Positions 56,866-64,000 of a stretch of DNA of 64,000 nt are shown here, piece by piece. A model generated the notes under the pieces. The model made no database searches. It was not told the DNA's origin and saw only the letters and a program-made list of their open reading frames with translations. Within the stretch, counting starts at the first letter, position 1. Each line of letters begins with the position of its first letter. The DNA comes from Arthrobacter oryzae (GTDB lineage Bacteria; Actinomycetota; Actinomycetes; Actinomycetales; Micrococcaceae). The DNA lies in the NCBI RefSeq assembly GCF_003634095.1, contig NZ_RBIR01000003.1, positions 372,001-436,000 on the forward strand. Direction: 5' to 3'. The position numbers and the translations under genes were made by a program.

Positions 56866-57843
56866 ATGGACATCTTTGGAACAATTTTGGCCCCGTTTAA
56901 ATGGCTGGTCTCGGCCATCATGGTCGGCTTCCATGACGGACTCAGCACCATCGGCATGTCGCCGGCCAACGGCTGGACCTGGACCCTGTCCATCATCGGG
57001 CTGGTGCTGGTCATCCGCGCCGCCCTGATTCCCGTCTTCGTCAAGCAGATCAAGGCCCAGCGCGGCATGCAGCTGCTGCAGCCGGACCTGAAGAAGATGC
57101 AGGACAAGTACAAGGGCAAGACAGACCAACTGTCCCGCCAGGCCATGGCCCAGGAACAAATGGCGCTGTACAAGAAGCACGGCACCAACCCGTTCTCGGC
57201 CTGCCTGCCCATGCTGATCCAGATGCCGTTCTTCTTCGCACTGTTCCAGGTCCTCTCCGGCATCAGCTCTGCCAAAGTTAGTGGCCAGGGCATCGGCGCC
57301 ATGAGCGCCGAGCAGGTCAAGCAGTTCGACGAGTCCACCATCTTCGGAGCCCCGCTCTCCGCCTCCCTGCTCCACGGCAGCACCGCTGGCGGCGAGGTCG
57401 CCGTGTGGATCCTCTCGATCGTGATGATCCTGGCCATGACGGCCTCACAGTTCATCACGCAGAAGCAGATCATGGCCAAGAACATGTCCGAAGAGGCCCT
57501 GGCCAGCCCGTTCATGCGCCAGCAGAAAATGATGCTCTACATCCTGCCGGTCGTCTTCGGCGTCGGCGGCATCAACTTCCCCATCGGTGTGCTGATCTAC
57601 TGGACCACCACAAACCTCTGGACCATGGGGCAGCAGTTCTTCGTGATCCGCCGGATGCCGACGCCCGGATCCCCGGCTGCCAAGGCTCTCGCCGAGCGCC
57701 GTGCAGCCAAGGGCCTGCCCGCGCTGCCCCTCCTGGGCGGTAAGAAGGTCGATGCCGAGGCGGCAGAGGCCGCAGCTGCCGCCGCCGTGGAAGCGAAGAC
57801 CCAGCGCGTCCAGCCGCAACGTAAGAACAGGAAGAGGAAGTAA
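56866..57843 (+). CDS. yidC: membrane protein insertase YidC
   Basis: The 325-residue YidC/Oxa1 insertase has five hydrophobic segments, the first being WLVSAIMVGFHDGL. The cytoplasmic hairpin is KQIKAQRGMQLLQPDLKKMQDKYKGKTDQLSRQAMAQEQMALYKKHGTNPFSACLPMLIQMPFFFALF. The C-terminal tail is Ala/Lys/Arg-rich and ends RKNRKRK, probably ribosome-contacting. It inserts membrane proteins with or without Sec. The stop overlaps the jag ATG by one base. Confidence 0.97.
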   Translation: MDIFGTILAPFKWLVSAIMVGFHDGLSTIGMSPANGWTWTLSIIGLVLVIRAALIPVFVKQIKAQRGMQLLQPDLKKMQDKYKGKTDQLSRQAMAQEQMALYKKHGTNPFSACLPMLIQMPFFFALFQVLSGISSAKVSGQGIGAMSAEQVKQFDESTIFGAPLSASLLHGSTAGGEVAVWILSIVMILAMTASQFITQKQIMAKNMSEEALASPFMRQQKMMLYILPVVFGVGGINFPIGVLIYWTTTNLWTMGQQFFVIRRMPTPGSPAAKALAERRAAKGLPALPLLGGKKVDAEAAEAAAAAAVEAKTQRVQPQRKNRKRK

Positions 57844-58427
57844 TGTCCGCCGAGAGCACCGAACACGCTATTTCCCCCGAATTCGACGACGTCCGGGATG
57901 ACGCCCAGGAGGCATCCCAGGACGCCCCTCAAGAAGGGAACGGCGCCAAAACAGGTTCCGCTAACCGCCTTGAAGAAGAAGGCGACGTTGCTGCCGACTA
58001 TCTTGAGGAATTGCTCGACATCGCGGACATTGACGGCGACATCGACATCGAGGTCCGTAACGGACGCACCTACATCTCAATCGTGGCCGAGGAAGAATCG
58101 GCCGGGCTGGAAAGCCTGGTAGGCAACGACGGTGAAGTCCTTGAGGCGCTGCAGGAGCTGACGCGGCTTGCCGTATTGTCCGCGACGGAGAACCGGTCCC
58201 GGCTGGTGCTGGACATCAACGGTTACCGTGCCGAGCGTGCCGGCGACCTGCAGAAGATAGCAGAGGACGCCGTCGCCGCCGTCAAGGAGTCCGGCGAGGC
58301 CGTAGCCCTGGCGCCGATGAGCGCCTACGAGCGCAAGATCGTCCACGACGCCGTCGCTGATTTGGGGCTCGTGAGCGAGTCCGAAGGCGAAGGCGCCGAC
58401 CGGCACATCGTAGTCTCCGCAGACTGA
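57843..58427 (+). CDS. jag: Jag/KhpB-type RNA-binding protein (KH and R3H domains)
   Basis: The 194-residue protein has an acidic disordered N-terminus (about 45 residues). A KH domain follows (DIDGDIDIEVRNGRTYISIVAEEESAGLESLVGNDGEVLEALQELTRLAV). A C-terminal R3H domain contains LAPMSAYERKIVHDAVADLG. It lacks the Jag-N domain of Bacillus. It binds RNA in the cytosol and, in Firmicutes, affects cell division. Tight coupling to yidC is conserved. Confidence 0.93.
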   Translation: MSAESTEHAISPEFDDVRDDAQEASQDAPQEGNGAKTGSANRLEEEGDVAADYLEELLDIADIDGDIDIEVRNGRTYISIVAEEESAGLESLVGNDGEVLEALQELTRLAVLSATENRSRLVLDINGYRAERAGDLQKIAEDAVAAVKESGEAVALAPMSAYERKIVHDAVADLGLVSESEGEGADRHIVVSAD

Positions 58428-58443
58428 ACCGTTGACTAGCTTG

Positions 58444-59094
58444 ATGGTTGAAATTACCGCGACCGAACTCAAGGCGGCAGAGTCCATCTTCGGCGATCGC
58501 TTGGACCTGGCGAAGCGCTACGTCGAACACCTGGCGACGTCCGGGACCGAGCGCGGCCTGATAGGGCCCCGGGAAGTCCCGCGGCTGTGGAGCCGGCATG
58601 TACTTAACTGCGCCGTCATCGAGAGCCAGATTGCCCGCGGAAGCCATGTGGCCGACGTCGGCAGCGGCGCCGGCTTGCCCGGCCTGTGCCTGGCGATCGC
58701 CCGGCCGGATTTGGAACTTACCCTGATTGAACCGCTGGAACGCCGCGTCATCTGGCTCCAGGAGGTTGTAGATGACCTCGGGCTCGAGAACGTCACGATC
58801 ATGCGCACCCGCGCGGAACTTGCGGTGGGACTGGTGAACGCCGACGTCGTCACGGCTCGCGCGGTGTCCGCGCTGTCCAACCTCGCAGGACTGACCATCC
58901 CCCTCCTGGCCGGCAAGGGCGAGGTCGTGGCCATCAAGGGACGCAGCGCCGGCGAGGAAATCGAGAAAGCGGCCAAGGTCATCCGCAAGCTGGGCGGCAT
59001 TGAGACGTCCGTGGTGGTGGTAGGCGAAGACCTGCTCGAGGAACCGACTACCGTCGTTCGAATCGTAGTGAACAAGCCTCAAAAGATTGCCTAG
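58444..59094 (+). CDS. rsmG: 16S rRNA (guanine-N7) methyltransferase RsmG
   Basis: The start is taken at ATG 58444 (216 residues); TTG 58432 is an in-frame alternative. The SAM-binding motif I is VADVGSGAGLPGLCLAIARPDLELTLIEPLERRVIWL, and the segment NADVVTARAVSALSNLAGL follows. It methylates N7 of G527 in 16S rRNA; loss gives low-level streptomycin resistance. It lies 16 bp after jag and 86 bp before parA. Confidence 0.95.
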   Translation: MVEITATELKAAESIFGDRLDLAKRYVEHLATSGTERGLIGPREVPRLWSRHVLNCAVIESQIARGSHVADVGSGAGLPGLCLAIARPDLELTLIEPLERRVIWLQEVVDDLGLENVTIMRTRAELAVGLVNADVVTARAVSALSNLAGLTIPLLAGKGEVVAIKGRSAGEEIEKAAKVIRKLGGIETSVVVVGEDLLEEPTTVVRIVVNKPQKIA

Positions 59095-59180
59095 CACCGG
59101 CCCCGGTGCCCGGGGAGTCTGAGGGGAAGAGGTTAGGCTAGTAACCGGCAGTAAAGCCGAACGAGAGTGAGAGTGTCATA

Positions 59181-60248
59181 GTGAGCAGTAGCGAAGCCTC
59201 CACACAACGGATTCCGCCGTTTGTGTCCCTGGGGTCCGCACGGGCGTTTACGGCACCTGCCGTCGCTTACGACTACTCCGGAAATCACACGGCTTCGGTT
59301 GCAAAGACCACCGGTATGGCTGGTGTTTCACGTGAAACATCTCTTCCGCAGACCGGCAATGTGCTGGACTCCCTCGATGACTCCAGCCCCATCGCCCGTG
59401 AGCTCGCACACGAGAACAGGCGCCGCGAGCGGCTTTTGGGCCGGGAACTGCCCAAACCGGAAAAGACCCGGATCTTCACCGTTTCCAACCAGAAGGGCGG
59501 GGTCGGGAAGACGACGACCACCGTCAATATCGCCGCCGCCCTGGCGGCCGCCGGCCTGAACGTGCTCGTGATCGACATCGACCCGCAGGGCAACGCCTCG
59601 ACCGCGCTGGGCATTGAACATCATGCCGACGTCGACAGCATCTACGACGTCCTGATTAACGACGTGCCCCTAAAGGACGTCGTTGCCCCGTGCCCTGACA
59701 TCGACAATCTGATCTGCGCGCCGGCCACCATCCATCTGGCCGGTGCTGAAATCGAACTTGTCAGCCTCGTAGCCCGCGAGCAGCGCCTGCGCCGGGCAAT
59801 CGACGTGTATTCCAAGGAACGCGCCAAGAACGGCGAGGAACGCCTTGACTACATCTTCATTGACTGCCCGCCAAGCCTGGGTCTGCTGACGGTCAACGCT
59901 TTCTGTGCGGCCGGCGAAGTTCTCATCCCGATCCAGTGCGAGTACTACGCCCTTGAAGGCCTGAGCCAGCTCCTGAAGAACATCGAGATGATCCAGAAGC
60001 ACCTGAACGCTGATCTGGTGGTCTCCACAATCCTGCTGACCATGTACGACGGCCGGACCAATCTCGCAGCCCAGGTGGCCGCGGAGGTCCGCGAACATTT
60101 CCCGCAGCAGGTGCTGGGGGCCGTGGTGCCGCGATCGGTACGCATCTCGGAAGCGCCGAGCTATCAGCAAACTGTCATGACGTACGATCCCTCTTCCAGC
60201 GGTGCCTTGTCCTATCTGGAAGCCGCAGCGGAAATCGCTGAACGTTAG
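59181..60248 (+). CDS. parA: chromosome partitioning ATPase ParA
   Basis: The 355-residue protein starts at GTG 59181. About 95 residues of non-conserved N-terminus contain a parS site in the DNA (59324-59339, encoding VSRET). The deviant Walker A motif FTVSNQKGGVGKTTTTVNIAAALA, DIDPQGNASTALG and the Walker B DYIFIDCPPSLGLLTVNAF define ParA/Soj. It drives segregation of ParB-parS complexes. The chromosomal origin location supports a chromosomal rather than plasmid function. A shorter start downstream of parS is possible but has no ATG nearby. Confidence 0.96.
   Translation: MSSSEASTQRIPPFVSLGSARAFTAPAVAYDYSGNHTASVAKTTGMAGVSRETSLPQTGNVLDSLDDSSPIARELAHENRRRERLLGRELPKPEKTRIFTVSNQKGGVGKTTTTVNIAAALAAAGLNVLVIDIDPQGNASTALGIEHHADVDSIYDVLINDVPLKDVVAPCPDIDNLICAPATIHLAGAEIELVSLVAREQRLRRAIDVYSKERAKNGEERLDYIFIDCPPSLGLLTVNAFCAAGEVLIPIQCEYYALEGLSQLLKNIEMIQKHLNADLVVSTILLTMYDGRTNLAAQVAAEVREHFPQQVLGAVVPRSVRISEAPSYQQTVMTYDPSSSGALSYLEAAAEIAER
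59324..59339. other. parS centromere site 1 (inside parA)
   Basis: The perfect 16-bp palindrome TGTTTCACGTGAAACA equals the canonical chromosomal parS. It lies within the parA coding sequence, in codons of the poorly conserved N-terminal extension. Confidence 0.95.
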
Positions 60249-60316
60249 AATCTTTTCAAGAATTGCACTAGCCAGAGCCAGGTGAGTCCCGGCTCTTCCA
60301 CCGGAGGGATTTATCC

Positions 60317-61555
60317 ATGAGCGATAAGCGACGCGGCCTCGGCCGTGGACTTGGCGCACTCATTCCAAGTTCCGCCTCGGCTAACGCCTCCGGAAATGGT
60401 GCTGCCCCGTCTCGGCCCGTGGATCTCTTTTTTCCCGAGGCCCGGAAGAAGGCTCCCGAGACCGAGACACTGCTTGACGTTCCCGACCCTCAGCCCGAAG
60501 CAGCCCAGCCCAAGGCGGCTGCGTCCGCAGCTGCCAAGACCGGGGACTCGTCTGAGCTCACCGCCGACGCCCCCGCCGACGCCGTAAGCGCGGGAACCAA
60601 GAAAGCGCCGCCCCGCAAGCCGTCCGTGTCAAAATCGACTCCGGCCACGAAGCCGGCCGCACCGGACGCCGGCACCCAGCTGGCGTTCGACTCGGCCCCC
60701 GAAACCGACGGCGATGACGGTGTTGAACTTGTGGCCATCCCCGGCGTCAGGTTTGCCGAGATTCCGGTCACCGACATTCATCCCAACCGCAAGCAGCCCC
60801 GTTCCGTCTTCGATGAGGACGACATGGCAGAGCTGGTGCACTCCGTACGCGAAATCGGCGTTCTCCAGCCAATTGTGGTCCGCACTTCAACTGAAGAGGG
60901 TGGCGAACCCTACGAGCTGGTCATGGGTGAACGGCGCTGGCGGGCAGTGCAGGCCGCAGGCCTCGAAACCATCCCGGCAATTGTCCGCGACACCACCGAC
61001 GATGACCTCCTTCGCGATGCCCTGTTGGAGAACCTCCACCGCAGCCAGCTAAATCCTCTCGAAGAGGCCGCCGCCTATCAGCAGCTCCTCGAAGACTTCG
61101 GCACCACCCACGAGCAGCTGGCGGACCGGATCGGCCGCTCGCGCCCGCAGGTGTCCAATACCCTGCGCTTGCTGAAGCTGCCCCCGCTTGTACAGCGCCG
61201 GGTGGCCGCAAGTGTCATCTCCGCAGGCCACGCACGTGCGTTGCTGGCTCTTCCTGATGCCGCGGCCATGGAGCGCTTGGCTCAGAAGATTGTCGCGGAG
61301 GGTATGTCGGTCCGTGCCACCGAGGAAGCCGTGACGCTATACCAGAGTCCGGCCTCCCCGGCGAAGAACAACATCCCGAGGCCGGGGGCCCGCCATGAGC
61401 GGCTGGACTACCTGGCGTCGTCGCTGTCTGACCGTCTTGACACCAACGTCAAGATCTCGCTCGGCGCCCGCAAGGGACGTGTCAGCATCGAGTTCGCCAG
61501 CGTCGAGGACCTGAACCGCATCATGGACGTCTTGTCGCCTGGAGCATCCAGCTAG
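60317..61555 (+). CDS. parB: chromosome partitioning protein ParB
   Basis: The 412-residue protein begins [21 protein letters not shown], the ParA-interaction motif. A long Ala/Pro-rich linker (about 100 residues) follows. The CTPase/parS-binding core is [55 protein letters not shown], with the helix-turn-helix [18 protein letters not shown]. The C-terminal dimerisation domain ends the protein. A GGAGGG ribosome-binding site precedes ATG 60317. It binds the parS sites around it. Confidence 0.97.
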   Translation: MSDKRRGLGRGLGALIPSSASANASGNGAAPSRPVDLFFPEARKKAPETETLLDVPDPQPEAAQPKAAASAAAKTGDSSELTADAPADAVSAGTKKAPPRKPSVSKSTPATKPAAPDAGTQLAFDSAPETDGDDGVELVAIPGVRFAEIPVTDIHPNRKQPRSVFDEDDMAELVHSVREIGVLQPIVVRTSTEEGGEPYELVMGERRWRAVQAAGLETIPAIVRDTTDDDLLRDALLENLHRSQLNPLEEAAAYQQLLEDFGTTHEQLADRIGRSRPQVSNTLRLLKLPPLVQRRVAASVISAGHARALLALPDAAAMERLAQKIVAEGMSVRATEEAVTLYQSPASPAKNNIPRPGARHERLDYLASSLSDRLDTNVKISLGARKGRVSIEFASVEDLNRIMDVLSPGASS

Positions 61556-61580
61556 GGCTGCTAATCCCGCATACTTCCTG

Positions 61581-61612
61581 GAAGGGCCTGTTTCACGTGA
61601 AACAGGCCCTTC
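61581..61612. terminator. parB terminator palindrome containing parS site 2
   Basis: This is a perfect 32-bp palindrome (GAAGGGCCTGTTTCAC and its complement) whose inner 16 bp, 61589-61604, are TGTTTCACGTGAAACA, an exact parS. TTCTTT follows. It lies 25 bp after the parB stop. As RNA it would form a 16-bp hairpin with U-rich tail, so it looks like a terminator with parS as its stem. Confidence 0.8.
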
Positions 61613-61684
61613 TTCTTTGGCGCCTACGGCGCATCAGACTGCCAGGCGTGGCCTCTGGTGGCTCGGCCTGCGGGGGCTTGGACT

Positions 61685-61812
61685 CCGCGGGGTTTGGATT
61701 GAGTGGGGTTTGGAGTGCGCGGGGTTTGGATTGAGTGGAGTTTGGAGTGCGCGGGGTTTGGATTGAGTGGAGTTTGGAGTGCGCGGGGTTTGAATTGAGT
61801 GGTCTGCGCTGT
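61685..61812. repeat. 32-bp tandem repeat made of two related 16-bp halves
   Basis: Four units have period 32, with GGGGTTTGG at 61689, 61721, 61753 and 61785. Each unit is two 16-mers: GGGGTTTGGATTGAGT and GG(G/A)GTTTGGAGTGCGC. The last half-unit is degenerate. The plus strand is G-rich with regularly spaced GGGG/GG runs. Confidence 0.85.
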
Positions 61813-62720
61813 GCGCCGGGGATCCCCTTTGCGTCGCGGGATCTGCACTCTACGTTGAGAGTCCTGTCCCTGGTCCTTCTAGGCAATCCAACCTTTTGCG
61901 CCAAGGCGATTGCCTGGCCTGCGTGGCCCTGTGCCCACGCAGGCGCTGATGCGCGGGCGCTGCGACTGCCCTTGTACGAGCCCACGCCCGTGGGGCTTGT
62001 CTGCCTATGCGCCGGCGTCAGTGGGATCAGGGACCCCCGAGCCCGGGCTATAGCGGGCCCGCAGGACCGCGTATGGACGGCGTCGTGGCAGCATCGGACC
62101 GCAGCGCACTGCACCAGACGGTTCAGCTGCAGAAGTGCGCCACTATGTACGACGGACCGGTCACGTTCCGCCGCAGTAGTAGACAGCGTTCCTAAGTCCT
62201 CGGATAGACCGGAATGCTTCCTTCACCAACAAGAAGACATCCAGGTCTCCTATTCCCGGTCTCTGGGCGCATCTGCTGCGGAATGCACCTCTGTGTTGCC
62301 TCGTCCATCTTCCGCAGGATCGCTCATTCCGTCTCTGGCAGCTTTGCCGGCCCTTGATGGAGCGCCGCGAGGACGGGTGGGGATGCGCGACACTGCACGG
62401 ACACGCGCGCTTCGCCGCGGGAATTCTGGATGCTTTTCTTCGGGGTAGCCCGAAATTCGAGCCTCAGTCCGGACTTGAGTCAGTCTTCTGGCCGTTCATC
62501 GCGTAAGTCCCAATATTTGTCCGTCCGGGCCGGAGGTACTCAACGCTCCAGCCGCGTGCGATGTCTTCAGGGGTTGGGCGTTGGGCGTCCGCGCGCTGGG
62601 TGTTGAACGTTCGGCGTCCGCGCGTGGGCAGACGTTGGGGATGCTATCTAGCCGGCAGTCACCGTTGACGTCATCGCCCCTGAAGCTGGGACGCTATGGC
62701 CGGTTCGGAGCAGCGGGCCA

Positions 62721-62736
62721 GGTTTCACGTGAAACA
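62721..62736. other. parS centromere site 3
   Basis: GGTTTCACGTGAAACA differs from canonical parS only at the outermost base. The inner 14-bp palindrome GTTTCACGTGAAAC is intact. It lies about 1.2 kb beyond parB in the gene-free region. Confidence 0.85.
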
Positions 62737-64000
62737 CTGCCGGCGAGGCTGTGACTACCTGCGTTCTTGACGCAGGACAGAGAACTTGGCGCTGTGCCCA
62801 CCGAGCCCCAAGGGCAAACAAAGGCCTGGAGGCTTTGGCACCGTAACCATGAGTATCGTACGAACGCGTTCACCTTCTGGTCCTTGCCCATTGAGGAGCA
62901 TCCGCGGCATAGCGCCAATCGTCCGAATGCCGGCCAAATGGTCTACCTATCGGTTATCCCCTTCTATAGATAACCATCCAGGCGAAGCTCCAGTTGCCCC
63001 TGCTCGTGGCCTTGGGCCCACTGGCAGACCACCCCCAACATAGTTTCGGGCGGGACATCAGTTGAAGGGAGAACAACCCGGACGCCAAAGGGAAGCATCT
63101 GGCGCCGGCATTTGCCATTGCGGCACCCCTCCCGGTCTAGCCGACGCCCCCTGACCCGGTTTCCTCCCAGCCTGCCGACCGGCGCTGGCCGCGCAGCCAC
63201 CGGGCAGGAAATCGGTGGAGCGAGCTCACACTGCGTGGCGTCGACGAATGCGTAATCGTGGGAATAGGTGGCTGCGGAACATGGCTGTCTACGCCGGGGA
63301 GAAGCTCGATAGGAACCAGCGAAGAGGTTTGTGGCGGCGTGGGGTGCCGCGGCTCCGCGGTGCAGTCTGCGGCGAGGCCCATCCTGTTACACGGACGGTC
63401 GCTCAACGTTCAGCAGGATTCGGCGGCAGACGAGCCCAGTCCGGGCACCTCAAGGGCACAGACACTTCCGTACTTCCTCAAAAGCCTCGACCCCGTGGAC
63501 TTCCGTTCTGTCTTAGTTCTCTGTTGGTGTCTCCTCCGCTTCCCCGTCGCGCATGGTGATCTCGCAACAAAGGGGCGACTCCGAGCGAGCGTCCCGGCGG
63601 ACCGGACCTCAGAAGCGCGCCATAATGGACTCCGAGCATCTCGACGGGGGCTGCAGCGAACTTCAGGAACCAGTGGCTATCTTGCCCGTGGCTGTCTTTG
63701 ATTGCTTGGGTTTCTCCGGGCAGAAGCGGACCTGCGCCGTAGCTACTGTGACCTGTTGGGGAAATCGGCGGAATGCCCGGATCCATCCGGACCTTCAATG
63801 GCGGGAGTCGAGGCCGGCCTGTGAGCCCGTCGGGAGGTCTCGTCCAATCCTGTGGACGCCGCGTTGTGGAAACCCGCCGCTGGATATGCTCATGGCGCAA
63901 TGGACTTGGGGGCTCATGGATTTGCGGGTGGACGCATCGCGGAGCCCGGAGGATGATTCATGGTGCTGCCTGTCGCAGCGTCCAATGCAGCCTTGCGACG

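Larger units (their letters stand above)
61613..64000. other. 2.4-kb region without recognisable genes
   Basis: Beyond the parB terminator, no reading frame on either strand resembles a protein family or has a plausible ribosome-binding site and length together. Codon-position bias typical of the neighbouring genes is missing by eye. It contains a 16/32-bp tandem repeat, one parS, and an imperfect duplicated GCGT(T)(G/C)GGCGTCCGCGCG motif near 62577-62625. The orthologous region in relatives often leads to thioredoxin genes; none appear before the window ends. Confidence 0.6.

Noticed and set aside
61685..61812. CRISPR array
   Set aside because: The units are contiguous with no unique spacers, and no cas gene is nearby.
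61735..62448. 237-codon plus-strand open frame in the gene-free region
   Set aside because: It begins inside the tandem repeat and its Ser/Arg/Cys-rich sequence has no domain, helix pattern or ribosome-binding site.
63215..63900. overlapping open frames near the right edge
   Set aside because: Several frames on both strands are open at once with no family resemblance; this is what chance gives in GC-rich DNA.

Overview
The window is a high-GC actinobacterial chromosome segment spanning the replication origin. Gene content, gene order and protein sequences look like the Arthrobacter/Pseudarthrobacter group (Micrococcaceae). Signs include the gyrA-gyrB-dciA-recF-gnd-dnaN-dnaA block facing away from rpmH-rnpA-yidD-yidC-jag-rsmG-parA-parB, the fhaA-fhaB-pstP-rodA-pbpA-pknA-pknB operon with crgA, a DLW-39 micro-protein, and many GTG starts with ATGA/GTGA overlaps. 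The genus is inferred from this pattern, not from a search.

Left part (1-24.2 kb), metabolic and accessory. It opens with the 3' end of galactokinase. A complete minus-strand urease operon follows (ureA, ureB, ureC, ureE, ureF, ureG, ureD) and ends with a NicT/HoxN nickel permease. Next come small housekeeping or stress genes: a LysR-type effector-domain protein without a DNA-binding domain, divergent from DUF5997; an FMN reductase; a VOC protein; an F420/NADP-type reductase; and a PNPOx-fold protein. Two adjacent amine modules follow: a TetR-controlled flavin amine oxidase / universal stress protein / APC permease operon, and an XRE-cupin regulated polyamine ABC transporter (potA, potD, potB, potC) with a PuuB-like oxidase and a cupin. 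Each module has a clear palindromic operator.

Middle (24.3-44 kb). After tRNA-Leu lies the growth-control operon of FHA proteins, phosphatase, RodA, PBP and two PASTA kinases. It is followed by pabA, crgA and tag. A 1.1-kb gene-free stretch between tag and a rhomboid protease carries a dense cluster of DnaA boxes, about 16-18 kb from dnaA. Beyond it are ppi, a protein built of proline-led 11-residue repeats, a glycosyltransferase, an EamA transporter, tRNA-Ala, DLW-39, tRNA-Ile and DUF3566.

Right part (44-64 kb), the origin core. gyrA through dnaA run leftward and rpmH through parB run rightward. DnaA boxes lie on both sides of dnaA, with an AT-rich candidate unwinding element on the dnaN side. 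Three parS sites lie at 59.3, 61.6 and 62.7 kb: one inside parA, one forming the core of the parB terminator palindrome, and one in a 2.4-kb stretch without recognisable genes that also holds a 16/32-bp G-rich tandem repeat.

No phage, insertion sequence, CRISPR array or defence system was seen. The most unusual signals are the remote DnaA-box cluster with its repeated dyad, the parS-terminator fusion and gene-free region after parB, the operator architecture of the amine genes, and the 11-residue-repeat protein.
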